DNA of 51,373 nt from JAHEJA01 sp965656445 (GTDB lineage: Bacteria > Pseudomonadota > Alphaproteobacteria > Rhodobacterales > Rhodobacteraceae), in contig CBFHKO010000012.1 in NCBI GenBank assembly GCA_965656445.1, positions 1 to 51,373 of the forward strand, read 5' to 3'. The translations under genes and the position numbers were made by a program. Below the pieces are notes generated by a model that was not told where the DNA came from, searched no databases, and saw only the letters and a list, made by a program, of their open reading frames with translations. Positions 35,434-44,636 of the stretch are shown piece by piece. Each line of letters starts with the position of its first letter. The stretch's first letter is position 1.

Positions 35434-35592
35434 ATGGCAAAATTTTACAAAGTCTGGCTCGTTTTCGATCCGCGTCGTGTGTTTGTTGCACAAGGCGTCT
35501 TCCTCTTTTTGCTAGCAGCGATGATTCACCTCGTCTTGCTTAGCACAGACCATTTCAACTGGTTTGAACTAGCGGCTCAAGCGGCTAACTGA
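35434..35592 (+). CDS. pufA: LH1 light-harvesting alpha polypeptide PufA
   Basis: The 52-aa antenna polypeptide MAKFYKVWLVFDPRRVFVAQ... has a membrane helix and the bacteriochlorophyll-ligating His32 (LAAMIHLVLLST). The N-terminal KVWLVFDPRR pattern is the hallmark of LH1 alpha. Ribosome site GAGGGAG. Followed by the pufA/pufL intercistronic hairpin. Confidence 0.97.
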   Translation: MAKFYKVWLVFDPRRVFVAQGVFLFLLAAMIHLVLLSTDHFNWFELAAQAAN

Positions 35593-35633
35593 GGAAAATT
35601 TGGAGACGCAAGTTTCTAAATTCACCAAACTGT

Positions 35634-35667
35634 TCATGGGCGGGTTTGCTCTGCAATCCGCCCATGA
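35634..35667 (+). promoter_or_regulatory. pufA-pufL intercistronic stem-loop
   Basis: Perfect 10-bp arms TCATGGGCGG (35634-35643) and CCGCCCATGA (35658-35667) with a 14-nt loop, extendable by wobble pairs. No T-tract follows, so it is not a terminator. In Rhodobacter a hairpin at this place blocks 3'-5' decay and keeps pufBA mRNA more abundant than pufLM, and this one should act the same way. Confidence 0.85.
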
Positions 35668-35727
35668 GCCAAGAACTCATCGGCCTTTCGACATCAAAGT
35701 ATCGGCTGAATTCAACGGAGACAATCG

Positions 35728-36567
35728 ATGGCATTGCTGAGCTTCGAAAGAAAATACCGTGTCCGAGGGGGCACATTAATTGGCGGCGATTTGTTCGATT
35801 TTTGGGTGGGGCCATTTTACGTCGGCTTTTTTGGCGTAACGACGGCATTTTTCTCACTCTTGGGAACAATTCTAATATTTTGGGGTGCCAGTCAACAAGG
35901 CACATTTAACCCATGGTTAATCAATATTGCGCCGCCTGATTTAAGTTACGGGCTGTCCTTGGCACCTTTGCTTGAGGGTGGGTTATGGCAAATTATAACG
36001 ATCTGCGCGACTTTAGCCTTTATCAGTTGGGGGCTGAGAGAAGTCGAGATATGCCGCAAGCTGGGTATGGGATATCATGTTCCCTTTGCCTTTGGGTTTG
36101 CAGTTTTGGCATATATGACATTGGTTATTTTTAGACCATTGTTGATGGGCGCATGGGGCCACGGATTTCCTTATGGGATCTTTAGCCACCTAGATTGGGT
36201 AAGCAACACTGGCTACGCCTATCTGCATTTCCACTATAACCCCGCACATATGTTAGCTGTGACGTTATTCTTTACAACGACACTTGCACTGGCCCTTCAC
36301 GGTGCCTTGATTTTGAGTGCAGCCAATCCAGAGGAAGGCGAAGACGCCCTGGGACCAGATCACGAAGACACGTTTTTCCGTGATTTCATTGGCTACTCTA
36401 TCGGGACATTGGGAATTCACAGATTAGGATTTCTGTTGGCCATCAACGCCGTTTTCTTTTCAGCGGTATGTATCATCATCTCTGGGCCAGTCTGGACCAA
36501 GGGATGGCCTGAATGGTGGAATTGGTGGCTTGAGCTTCCGATTTGGCCAAGTCAAATGGGGATGTGA
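35728..36567 (+). CDS. pufL: Photosynthetic reaction centre L subunit
   Basis: The 279-aa, five-helix protein has the pigment and iron ligands in place: His154 (FSHLDW), His174 (NPAHML), His191 (LALHGAL) and His231 (GIHRLG), one higher than the Met-less Rhodobacter numbering. The ribosome site is GGAG before the ATG. It binds the special pair, accessory bacteriochlorophylls and quinones with PufM. pufM follows 2 nt later. Confidence 0.98.
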   Translation: MALLSFERKYRVRGGTLIGGDLFDFWVGPFYVGFFGVTTAFFSLLGTILIFWGASQQGTFNPWLINIAPPDLSYGLSLAPLLEGGLWQIITICATLAFISWGLREVEICRKLGMGYHVPFAFGFAVLAYMTLVIFRPLLMGAWGHGFPYGIFSHLDWVSNTGYAYLHFHYNPAHMLAVTLFFTTTLALALHGALILSAANPEEGEDALGPDHEDTFFRDFIGYSIGTLGIHRLGFLLAINAVFFSAVCIIISGPVWTKGWPEWWNWWLELPIWPSQMGM

Positions 36568-36569
36568 TC

Positions 36570-37556
36570 ATGATTGAGTATCAGAATATTTTCACACAAG
36601 TCCAAGTCCGCGGTCCTGCCGAAATGGGCATAGACAACGACAATAACATGTCGGCGGAACGGATTGGTAAACCTGGCTTTTCCAGCTTAGTTGGGTGGGT
36701 TGGCAATGCGCAACTTGGTCCAGTTTATCTGGGCTGGACTGGGATGATTTCACTGGCCACTGGCTTGTTGTGGTTCAACATTGTTGGTCTCAACATGTTG
36801 GCTCAGGTTGGGTGGTCCATTCCTGAATTCCTACGTCAGTTGTTCTGGCTTGCTCTGGAGCCTCCTGGTCCTGAATGGGGCTTGCGTATGCCGCCACTTG
36901 ATGAGGGTGGGTGGTATATCATCAGCTCCTTGTTCCTCTTGGTGTCTGTGTGCACATGGTGGCTTCGTAGCTATCTTTTGGCGCAGCAGCATAAAATGGG
37001 CAAACATGTGGCTTGGGCCTTTGGTGCCGCAATCTGGTTGTTCCTTGTGCTCGGTCTCTTTCGCCCGATCCTGATGGGAAGCTGGTCCGAAGCGGTGCCG
37101 TATGGGATTTTCCCGCACCTCGATTGGACAACAGCCTTTTCAATTCGTTATGGGAACTTGTACTACAACCCGTTCCACGCTCTTTCGATTGTCTTCCTCT
37201 ATGGCTCTGTTTTGTTATTTGCCATGCATGGCGCGACAATTCTTGCGGTGGCCCGCTTTGGCGGTGATCGTGAACTAGAGCAAATCTATGATCGCGGAAC
37301 GGCCTCTGAACGGGCGGCTCTCTTCTGGCGCTGGACTATGGGGTTCAATGCCACAATGGAAGGCATTCACCGCTGGGCTTGGTGGTTTGCAGTCTTATGT
37401 CCGATTACAGGGGGAATTGGCATTTTGCTCACAGGGACCGTTGTCGACAACTGGTTCATCTGGGCGCAAGAGCACAATTTTGCTCCGATGTATGACGGGT
37501 CATATGGCTACGACAGCTACGGGTCTTATGAAACCTTTGTAGGACAGGAGAAGTAA
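36570..37556 (+). CDS. pufM: Photosynthetic reaction centre M subunit
   Basis: The 328-aa, five-helix protein starts at ATG 36570 (MIEYQNIFTQVQVRGPAEMG); the longer frame to 36543 is within pufL. Conserved features are VGWVGNAQLGPVYLG, GIFPHLDWTTAFSIRYGNLYYNPFHAL (special-pair region), AMHGATIL and EGIHRWAWW (iron and quinone side). The C-terminal tail (YDGSYGYDSYGSYETF) is Tyr/Gly-rich and longer than in Rhodobacter sphaeroides. It ends 1 nt before pufC. Confidence 0.98.
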   Translation: MIEYQNIFTQVQVRGPAEMGIDNDNNMSAERIGKPGFSSLVGWVGNAQLGPVYLGWTGMISLATGLLWFNIVGLNMLAQVGWSIPEFLRQLFWLALEPPGPEWGLRMPPLDEGGWYIISSLFLLVSVCTWWLRSYLLAQQHKMGKHVAWAFGAAIWLFLVLGLFRPILMGSWSEAVPYGIFPHLDWTTAFSIRYGNLYYNPFHALSIVFLYGSVLLFAMHGATILAVARFGGDRELEQIYDRGTASERAALFWRWTMGFNATMEGIHRWAWWFAVLCPITGGIGILLTGTVVDNWFIWAQEHNFAPMYDGSYGYDSYGSYETFVGQEK

Positions 37557-37557
37557 G

Positions 37558-38664
37558 ATGTTACCTAAGTGGTTTAATGCGTGGAACAAAGAAAATCCGA
37601 CAAACGTCTTTGGTCCTGCGATCTTGGTTGGTGTACTTGGGGGGGCCGTCTTTGGTGCGATCATGATCGTAACTTGGGGCCAACCTGCCGCCACCAGTAG
37701 TTTGCAAACTGGTCCGCGTGGGATTGGGATGTCGGTGACGGAATTCAATTCGGATCTCAATACGCCCGATCCTGATATTGCGCTCCTTTACGAAAACGAA
37801 CCCTATATCCCAGACGGGAGCGAAGCTTTGGCCAAAGACATTTATCAAAATGTTCAGGTCTTAGGCGATGTGACCGAGGATAATTTCAATCGCGTTATGG
37901 CGGCTATGACGGAATGGGTCGCTCCTGATGAGGGCTGTGCCTATTGTCACGGGGACGGAGATATCGAAACCTATGGTGAAGATACGCTCTATACCAAGGT
38001 CGTGGCGCGCAAGATGATTGAAATGACCCAGAACATCAATGAGGGGTGGGATGGCCATGTGAATGCCAACAAAGAAGTTGGTGTCACCTGCATGACCTGT
38101 CACCGCGGACAAAATGTTCCCTCTGATATTTGGTTTAAAATCGATCCTGTCAATGAGGCGGCATCTGGTTGGTCTGCTGTGCAAAACCGCGCAACACCTC
38201 TCAGCCAGTACACGTCCCTTCCGTCAAATGCGCTTGAGGCTTATTTGTTGAATTACGAAGTGATTGGGGTCCATGATCTTGAATCGCGTGTGGCAAATGA
38301 ACCTGGGGATCCGCTTATTCAACATGCGGAACGGACCTATTCCTTGATGAATTACTTTGCGAATTCATTGGGTAAAAACTGTGTCCTCTGTCACAATACG
38401 CGCGCGTTTTATGACAGTGAACAGGTGACGCCACAGTGGTCTACGGCCTCGCAAGGCATTGCTATGGTTCAGGAAATCAACAACGATTATCTCGTTCCTC
38501 TCGAAGATGTCTATCCTGATAATCGGCTAGGTCCAGTGCATGCAGACGCCCCAAAAGCGGCTTGTAAGACCTGTCACAAGGGGTATCAACAACCTCTTCA
38601 AGGGAGCAATGTGATCAAGGATTGGCCGGAACTGGCGACGACAGGGGCGCCTGTCTACGACTAA
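37558..38664 (+). CDS. pufC: Tetraheme reaction-centre cytochrome c subunit PufC
   Basis: The 368-aa protein has four CxxCH haem motifs at about residues 127-131 (CAYCH), 178-182 (CMTCH), 275-279 (CVLCH) and 336-340 (CKTCH). An N-terminal membrane helix (about 18-40) exports and probably anchors it. There is no lipobox cysteine, so unlike the lipid-anchored Blastochloris type it likely stays bound by this helix. It re-reduces the photo-oxidised special pair. It is the last puf gene; pufX is absent. Confidence 0.96.
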   Translation: MLPKWFNAWNKENPTNVFGPAILVGVLGGAVFGAIMIVTWGQPAATSSLQTGPRGIGMSVTEFNSDLNTPDPDIALLYENEPYIPDGSEALAKDIYQNVQVLGDVTEDNFNRVMAAMTEWVAPDEGCAYCHGDGDIETYGEDTLYTKVVARKMIEMTQNINEGWDGHVNANKEVGVTCMTCHRGQNVPSDIWFKIDPVNEAASGWSAVQNRATPLSQYTSLPSNALEAYLLNYEVIGVHDLESRVANEPGDPLIQHAERTYSLMNYFANSLGKNCVLCHNTRAFYDSEQVTPQWSTASQGIAMVQEINNDYLVPLEDVYPDNRLGPVHADAPKAACKTCHKGYQQPLQGSNVIKDWPELATTGAPVYD

Positions 38665-38679
38665 TTTCAGTCAATGAAT

Positions 38680-38724
38680 AAGAGAATGGCCGCCGCACAT
38701 TTAGATTGGTGGGCATTCTCTTTT
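38680..38724 (+). terminator. Intrinsic terminator of the puf operon
   Basis: Arms AAGAGAATG (38680-38688) and CATTCTCTT (38714-38722), with extra G/C pairing inside and a short T run (TTTT, 38721-38724), lie 16 nt after the pufC stop. This closes the crtEF-bchCXYZ-puf transcription unit. A second small hairpin (about 38726-38743) follows. Confidence 0.8.
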
Positions 38725-38817
38725 AACAGTGCTTAGAACACTGGTTCAAAAATTCCCTGCCTGTTGGCTACAGGTACTTGCGTCGTCATTGCTTTGGCAG
38801 TGCGGCGCTTTTTTGGT

Positions 38818-39114
38818 TTAGAACGCGTCAAAAGCCCTGTCGCAGGATGCGGCCAAATCTAGATCAAGCTGGCTGAGACCTTGGGTATCATGTGTCCACC
38901 ACGTGATTTCCGCGCGTCCCCAAGAGACCAAGATATCAGGGTGATGATTGGCCTCTTCTGAGATGTCGCCGACCAGATTGGCAAATGCGAGTGCCGATTT
39001 GAAATTTCGGAACTTATACCGACGCATAATTTTCGCAATCGTTCCATCCGTGATGCGGGACCACTCTGAGTGGGCTTGTAAAAAGGTATCAATGTCTTGG
39101 GGCGTCGCTGACAT
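38818..39114 (-). CDS. 4a-hydroxytetrahydrobiopterin dehydratase (pterin-4a-carbinolamine dehydratase)
   Basis: The 98-aa protein fits the PCD/DCoH family: the active-site motif EANHHPDI (His57-His58-Pro59) and the C-terminal TWWTHDTQGLSQLDLDLA (His75). It recycles hydroxylated pterin in aromatic amino-acid hydroxylation, or has a molybdopterin/moonlighting role. It lies just outside the photosynthesis cluster, convergent with pufC, and is preceded by an AEC transporter gene on the same strand. Confidence 0.88.
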   Translation of the reverse strand: MSATPQDIDTFLQAHSEWSRITDGTIAKIMRRYKFRNFKSALAFANLVGDISEEANHHPDILVSWGRAEITWWTHDTQGLSQLDLDLAASCDRAFDAF

Positions 39115-39134
39115 TTAAATGTCCTCTCAACAGG

Positions 39135-40064
39135 TTAGGGAAGCATATTCAACCACCAGGCGGCGGTTAAAATAGAAAGTGCCGAGCTAATTAAAACGGC
39201 AGAGGCGGCCACACGTTTTGCCCGCCCATACATATTTGCAAAGATATAGGTATTGATCCCAGGTGCCATAGCGCTGGTCAAGACAGCTGATCGCATTTCC
39301 GCAGTGCTAAGTGATGACGCACTGCCAACGCCCCATGTAATAGAGGGGTGGATTACGAGCGAGACAAGTGCAACCATGAGAATGGGTCCCATGTCGCCTT
39401 CTGGGCGATATTGATACAAGACACCCCCCATCCCAAACAGCGCAACAGGGAGCGCGGTCCGCACCACCATATCCAAAGCAGGGGTGACCATCGACGGCAG
39501 AGAAAGTCCAGCAAGGTTCACAATAAATCCAGCCGCAATTCCCAAAACCAAGGCATTGCTAAACATGGCGCGGGTGACATTTTTGGCCATAGCTATGCCA
39601 CCACTTTGACGATTGCGCGCAATCTCCATTGCTGTGATGCCAATGCCATAACAAAACGGGGAATGGATCGCGACAATGGCAAAATTTGCGGCTAAGGCGT
39701 CGACGCCATAAGCCCGTTCTGTGACCGATAGGCCAAGCATGACGGAATTTGAGAACAAACAACAAAACGCAATCGCAACGGCATCCTCAACAGAGCGGCC
39801 AAAGACATAATGCGCTCCGACAAACCCAATAACAAACGCAGCAAAAGCACCTGAATAAAAGCTAATCAAAAGCGGCGCTTGAAAGGTCGCGCCGAGATCC
39901 ATCGTAGAAATCGCGTTGAACAATAGGCACGGAATAGCAAAATTCTGTGCGTATTTCATCAGCCCATCAACGGCATCCGTCGAAAACAAACCGCGCCAAA
40001 CGGCAACATAGCCAAACCCAATGACAAGAAAGACTGGGATGATGACATCGAGGAGGGCCTGCAT
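39135..40064 (-). CDS. AEC (auxin efflux carrier) family transporter
   Basis: The 309-aa protein has about ten hydrophobic helices and AEC features in both halves (N-terminal VIPVFLVIGFGYVAVWRGLFS, C-terminal SAVLTSAMAPGINTYIFANMYGRAKRVAAS). The family exports organic anions; the substrate cannot be told from sequence. It lies 9 nt downstream of the MBL hydrolase gene and may be cotranscribed with it. Confidence 0.85.
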   Translation of the reverse strand: MQALLDVIIPVFLVIGFGYVAVWRGLFSTDAVDGLMKYAQNFAIPCLLFNAISTMDLGATFQAPLLISFYSGAFAAFVIGFVGAHYVFGRSVEDAVAIAFCCLFSNSVMLGLSVTERAYGVDALAANFAIVAIHSPFCYGIGITAMEIARNRQSGGIAMAKNVTRAMFSNALVLGIAAGFIVNLAGLSLPSMVTPALDMVVRTALPVALFGMGGVLYQYRPEGDMGPILMVALVSLVIHPSITWGVGSASSLSTAEMRSAVLTSAMAPGINTYIFANMYGRAKRVAASAVLISSALSILTAAWWLNMLP

Positions 40065-40073
40065 GCCTACGGC

Positions 40074-40874
40074 TCAATCCGAAAACGACAGGCACATGCC
40101 ATCAAAGGCTGCGGAGATGTGTTCGGGCGTTTCTTTCTCAACCGTGTCATAGTCTAGATCAATGTGCATATTCGTGAGGACGGCCTTGGGTGTTTGCGCA
40201 TGGGCGATCCACTCAAGGCTTTGTTCGAAATGCGAATGGGTCGGGTGGGGCGTATATCGCAAGGCATCAAGAACCCAACACTCGGACCCTTGAACTGCCG
40301 TCCACGCAGCATCATTCATGGCCGACACATCAGGTAGATAAGAGAGCGGCCCCATACGGAACCCCAAAGCATTGATATTGCCGTGCTCAACCTCAAAGGG
40401 GTGAAAGGGGATATCCCCACCAGCCCCGGACACCACGAAGGGTGCGTTTGAAATCAAGTTCATATTCAAGATCGGCGGGTAATTCGATCCTTCCGGTTGG
40501 ACAAAGGCATAGCCAAAACGTGCAATCAAATTATCACAGGTCTCTTTATCGGCCCAAACAGGCAATCGGTTGCGCATGTTGAACACAATCATGCGTAGAT
40601 CATCAATGCCATGGACATGATCGGCATGCGCATGGGTATAAACGACCCCGTCCAATTCACCCACATCGCTGCGCAAAAGTTGTTCGCGCATGTCTGGGGA
40701 TGTATCGATCAAAACACGGGTGACGCCTGCGTCCGTTTCTCGCTCAACCAACATAGAACAGCGCGTGCGGCGGTTCTTGGGGTTATTTGGATCACAAGCG
40801 CCCCAGTGCCCCCCAAGCCGAGGAACCCCACCAGAGGATCCGCATCCCAATATGGTAAAGCGCAGCTCAGCCAT
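40074..40874 (-). CDS. MBL-fold metallohydrolase (PhnP-like)
   Basis: The 266-aa metallo-beta-lactamase-fold protein has the metal motif HAHADH (His81 to His86) followed by HGIDDLR, and an N-terminal LGCGSSGGVPRLGGHWGACDP like PhnP-type cyclic phosphodiesterases. It is 2 nt downstream of tatD. In Rhodobacterales this gene commonly follows tatD in the same block. Substrate unknown. Confidence 0.88.
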   Translation of the reverse strand: MAELRFTILGCGSSGGVPRLGGHWGACDPNNPKNRRTRCSMLVERETDAGVTRVLIDTSPDMREQLLRSDVGELDGVVYTHAHADHVHGIDDLRMIVFNMRNRLPVWADKETCDNLIARFGYAFVQPEGSNYPPILNMNLISNAPFVVSGAGGDIPFHPFEVEHGNINALGFRMGPLSYLPDVSAMNDAAWTAVQGSECWVLDALRYTPHPTHSHFEQSLEWIAHAQTPKAVLTNMHIDLDYDTVEKETPEHISAAFDGMCLSFSD

Positions 40875-40876
40875 TT

Positions 40877-41677
40877 CTATGCGCCGACCTTGAGAGCGGC
40901 TTTGTCGAACAGACGTTCAAAATTGGCTTCGGTTTGCGCGGCGAATTCTTCAAGGCTTAGGCCAAAGACCTCGGCGCCCACTTTGGCCGTATGTGCCGTA
41001 TAGCTCGGTTCATTACGCTTCCCGCGAAAAGGGGGGGGCGCTAAATAGGGGCTATCGGTTTCCAACAAAATGCGATCCACAGGCGCGCTGGCAAATATAT
41101 CGCGAAGCTCCTGGCTTTTGGGAAAGGCCGCAATGCCCGACATGGACAAATAGAACCCGAGATCAAGCGCGGCTTTGCCAAGCTCTGCACTTGAGGAAAA
41201 GCAATGCATGACGCATTTATAGGGCGCGTTTTTGTGCTCAGCCGCCAATATATCCGCCATGTCCTCATCTGCTGCGCGGGAATGAATGATCAAAGGCAAA
41301 CCCGTTTTCTGGGCCGCCTCAATGTGAATTCTGAGGCTTTGTTTTTGGATATCAGCGCTCTCAGAGGTATAATGATAATCAAGCCCTGTTTCCCCAATGC
41401 CCACGAATTTCGGATGCGCAGCAAGGGCAACCAGTTCGTCAACCGTGGCCATGGGTTCCTCAGCTGCGCTCATCGGGTGGGTGCCTGCAGCGTAAAACAC
41501 AGGCGCATGAGCCTCGGCAATTGCGCGCACGAGGGGTTCATTGCGAAGACGTGTGCAAATCGTGACCATCCGATGCACGCCAGCATCTAAGGCACGTTGG
41601 ATCAACTCCGCATGTTCCCCTTCAAAATCAGGGAAATCAAGGTGGCAATGGCTATCGGTAATTACGGCGTGCGACAT
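40877..41677 (-). CDS. tatD: TatD-family metal-dependent hydrolase
   Basis: The 266-aa TIM-barrel protein starts with the metal motif DSHCHLDF (His10, His12) and carries IGETGLDYHY, PLIIHSRAADED and LLETDSPYLAPPPFRGKRNEP, all typical of TatD DNases. It acts as a 3'-5' exonuclease or deoxyribonuclease in DNA repair or turnover by family analogy. Downstream of holB by about 30 nt. Confidence 0.92.
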   Translation of the reverse strand: MSHAVITDSHCHLDFPDFEGEHAELIQRALDAGVHRMVTICTRLRNEPLVRAIAEAHAPVFYAAGTHPMSAAEEPMATVDELVALAAHPKFVGIGETGLDYHYTSESADIQKQSLRIHIEAAQKTGLPLIIHSRAADEDMADILAAEHKNAPYKCVMHCFSSSAELGKAALDLGFYLSMSGIAAFPKSQELRDIFASAPVDRILLETDSPYLAPPPFRGKRNEPSYTAHTAKVGAEVFGLSLEEFAAQTEANFERLFDKAALKVGA

Positions 41678-41710
41678 AGACGTCCCTTTGTTGTTCTCAC
41701 AGAGGAGGCC

Positions 41711-42844
41711 TTAGATGGTCTTGGCGCAATCCTCGATCTTGAACATGGTATCTAGGATCAATGACGAAGGGTCAAGGTTCACAGCACGTCCATGACGCAA
41801 TCGCGTCGAAATATCTTGGGCCAAATTCGCCCAGGCCATACCAGCGGAGTGATGGGGCGCGAGGCGCGCTAAGAGCGCAGCTTCGTCAGGGTGGGCCAGA
41901 TGCGTTGGGGCGGTTTGCGTTGCGCCAAACCGCGCAAGACGGCCAAGCGCCACTTCGATCAAGCCAATCATCAATTCAAAGCGATCTGCATTTGCTTTGC
42001 CCGACATGCTATCTGCAATTGCCATGGCTTTGGATTTATTCAAATTTGGCAAATCGCTCAGTGTTACAAGCAAGTTATGATAGAGAACGACTCCGTCAGA
42101 ATGCGCCATACGCACCGCTTCGCCAACAGAGCCATTTGCAAGGGCGGGCAAATAGTTACGTAGATCATCCTCGATCGTAATATCGGCTTGATCCAAGGCG
42201 GCATCAATATCCCCTGAGGCCAAAGGTTTAAGACGGATTTCTCGACACCGTGAGCGGATCGTTGGAAGCAATTTTGACGGTTGATGGCTAATCAACAAAA
42301 GCGTTGATTTATTGGGGGGCTCTTCCAAGATTTTGAGCAAGGCATTTGCCGCATTTGGGTTCATCTCATCCGCTGCATCAACGATCACTACGCGATGCCC
42401 ACCATCCGTTGTGCTCAGGGCAAAGAAATTCTTTAGTTTGCGGGCCTCATCAACGGTGATCACCTGTTGCATGGCCTTCTTTTTTGCATCCCACGCGCGT
42501 TTCAAAACGAATAAGCTGCCTTCGGACCCTGCGTTGATCCGTCGGATAATGGGATGCTCAGGATCAACATCCAAGGATGTCGCGGGGGCGGGCGCGTCGC
42601 CAAAAAGACCGACCTCGCTCTGTGGTGATTGGGTGAGCAAAAACTTTGCAATCTTCCATGCAAAGGAGGCTTTGCCAATTCCCTTGGGCCCAGTGATCAT
42701 CCAACCATGATGCATCCGATCAGAATGAAAACTGTCTAAGAATTCAGCAATCGCCGCGTCATGCCCAAATAGGGTTTTTGTATCGCGCGGATGGGGCGCG
42801 CCGTCTAGTTGATCTGAGTGTGGAATATCGTCCAGATCGCTCAT
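41711..42844 (-). CDS. holB: DNA polymerase III subunit delta'
   Basis: The 377-aa AAA+ clamp-loader subunit has a Walker-A-like motif WMITGPKGIGKAS (about 48-60), VVIVDAADEMNPNAANALLKILEEPP, and the sensor segment LLISHQPSKLLPTIRSRCREI. It overlaps tmk by 4 nt (ATGA), an arrangement widely seen. It loads the sliding clamp in replication. Confidence 0.93.
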   Translation of the reverse strand: MSDLDDIPHSDQLDGAPHPRDTKTLFGHDAAIAEFLDSFHSDRMHHGWMITGPKGIGKASFAWKIAKFLLTQSPQSEVGLFGDAPAPATSLDVDPEHPIIRRINAGSEGSLFVLKRAWDAKKKAMQQVITVDEARKLKNFFALSTTDGGHRVVIVDAADEMNPNAANALLKILEEPPNKSTLLLISHQPSKLLPTIRSRCREIRLKPLASGDIDAALDQADITIEDDLRNYLPALANGSVGEAVRMAHSDGVVLYHNLLVTLSDLPNLNKSKAMAIADSMSGKANADRFELMIGLIEVALGRLARFGATQTAPTHLAHPDEAALLARLAPHHSAGMAWANLAQDISTRLRHGRAVNLDPSSLILDTMFKIEDCAKTI

Positions 42845-43467
42845 GCTAAAGCGGCCTCAATTTGCGCAAGGATGGCGGCGGATACGGTTTCAGGCGTGCC
42901 TTGCCCATCGATGACCTTAATCCGATTTGGCTCCGCTTTGGCAAGCTCTAGAAACCCGTGACGCATCTGTTCTTGAAACGATAGGCCAAAGTCCTCGAAC
43001 CGTTCTTCAACTGTGTCGCGTGCCTTGGCGCGCGACAGGCCAACCTTGGGGTCCATATCAATGAGGATTGTGATATCCGGGTCTTTGGGGATCATGAGGT
43101 CGTGCAGCTGATCCACAAGCGCGCGCAAATCACCACGGCTCAGACCTTGATACATGCGCGTTGAATCTGCAAAGCGATCACAGATCACAATTTTTCCCGC
43201 CTCAAGCGCGGGTAAAACAGTGCGTTCCATATGATCGCGCCGCGCCGCTGTAAACAAAAGGATTTCCGTTTCCGCAGACCAGCGATCTGTGTCCCCTTGC
43301 AACACAAGGGCGCGAATTTCTTCTGCCCCAACGGATCCCCCTGGCTCGCGCGTCATGACAACGTCATATCCGCGCGCTTCTAGAGAAGACTTGAGCAGCT
43401 TGGTCTGAGTGGATTTCCCAGAGCCATCGATCCCCTCGAATGTGATGAAAAGGCCGTTAGAGGTCAA
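42841..43467 (-). CDS. tmk: Thymidylate kinase
   Basis: The 208-aa P-loop kinase has FEGIDGSGKSTQTKLL (about 9-24), the DRF motif (CDRFADSTRMYQG) and TREPGGSVGAEEIR. It phosphorylates dTMP to dTDP. It overlaps both neighbours by 4 nt. Confidence 0.96.
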   Translation of the reverse strand: MTSNGLFITFEGIDGSGKSTQTKLLKSSLEARGYDVVMTREPGGSVGAEEIRALVLQGDTDRWSAETEILLFTAARRDHMERTVLPALEAGKIVICDRFADSTRMYQGLSRGDLRALVDQLHDLMIPKDPDITILIDMDPKVGLSRAKARDTVEERFEDFGLSFQEQMRHGFLELAKAEPNRIKVIDGQGTPETVSAAILAQIEAALA

Positions 43468-44636
43468 TTCGCACCTGCTGACCGTTGTTCGAGTTTGGAC
43501 AAAAGGGTTTTCGCCGCGACAGTCAGCTTTGATGTAAAACCACCGTTTCCAACGTTGGATTTGGCAACCAATGGAACATCAAACTGAGGCAATCCAGTGG
43601 GTTTAACCGTCAACGTACCATATTGATTGCCCTCTATGATTGGGCTGAGCAGAGGGGTTTGATACTTGGCCTCGAAAGTCACATCTTGGTTCGTCAGTAT
43701 CGGAACTGTGACGTTCAAATCCTCAGCAAGGCCAAGGTCAACTGTTGCCGCATCCCCATCCCAAATAGGCGGGGAGACAATAGTTTGGCCTTTTGTGCCA
43801 AAGGACTTGGTTGCAAATTGACGGAAGGCCCAATTCACGATGGCTTCGGCCTCTTCTGCACGGGCTTGCGAGCTGTCCAACCCAGAAATAGCAAAGATAA
43901 TTCGGCGATCCCCTTGTTTTGCGGACCCGACAAGGCCAAATCCTGCTTCTTGTGTGTGGCCTGTTTTCAACCCATCTGCGCCAATCCCCAACCCCAACAA
44001 GGGGTTGCGATTGAGTGTATTCGCAGGCGCGCGCCCATCAAATTTGAACTCTTTCTGGGCAAACAATCCGTAATATTCTGGAAAATCCGTGATCAAGAGG
44101 TTCGCAAGTAGCCCCAAATCACGCATGCTCATGACATGGCCCTGCGTCGGCCAGCCGTTGGAGTTTTTGAATATCGAATTCGTCATGCCAAGCTGTTGAG
44201 CGCGGATGGTCATCATTTTGGCAAATCCAGCCTCTGTTCCATCGGGGGATAAAGCTTCGGCCAAAACGGCACTGGCGTCATTGCCGGACAAGACGATGAT
44301 CCCTTTGAGCAAATCTTCAACGCTCACCCGATCGGTGGTGTCCAAGAACATCGTAGAGCCGCCATAGTTTTGCGCATGCCGAGACACAGGAAGCTTTTCA
44401 TCAAGGCGCAGGTTCCCCGCTTTGATAAACTCAAGCGCCATATAGAGCGTCATAAGTTTTGACATCGAAGCAGGGGGCAAGGCATCGTCGGCGTTCTTCG
44501 CCAATAATATTGTCCCTGTCCCTTGATCCAAGACATAGGCAGCACGTGCTTTGGTTTCAAAGGCAACGGCTTGGCCGGACCAGATGGCTAGGGATATGAC
44601 TAATATGAGGGACTTAATTCGTAACAGCATATGCAT
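43464..44636 (-). CDS. D-alanyl-D-alanine carboxypeptidase (DacA/DacC type)
   Basis: The 390-aa exported penicillin-binding protein has a signal peptide (about 1-25), catalytic SxxK (Ser57-Lys60, PPASMSKLM), SGN (IVLSGNDAS) and KTG (GLKTGHTQEAG), with the C-terminal beta domain (about 290-375) of PBP5-like enzymes. It trims peptidoglycan pentapeptides. The start could be at Met1 or Met3. It overlaps the end of the SPOR gene by 23 nt. Confidence 0.93.
   Translation of the reverse strand: MHMLLRIKSLILVISLAIWSGQAVAFETKARAAYVLDQGTGTILLAKNADDALPPASMSKLMTLYMALEFIKAGNLRLDEKLPVSRHAQNYGGSTMFLDTTDRVSVEDLLKGIIVLSGNDASAVLAEALSPDGTEAGFAKMMTIRAQQLGMTNSIFKNSNGWPTQGHVMSMRDLGLLANLLITDFPEYYGLFAQKEFKFDGRAPANTLNRNPLLGLGIGADGLKTGHTQEAGFGLVGSAKQGDRRIIFAISGLDSSQARAEEAEAIVNWAFRQFATKSFGTKGQTIVSPPIWDGDAATVDLGLAEDLNVTVPILTNQDVTFEAKYQTPLLSPIIEGNQYGTLTVKPTGLPQFDVPLVAKSNVGNGGFTSKLTVAAKTLLSKLEQRSAGAN

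Noticed and set aside
38726..38743. Second terminator after pufC
   Set aside because: The small CAGTG/CACTG stem has no T-tract; the stronger terminator at 38680-38724 suffices.
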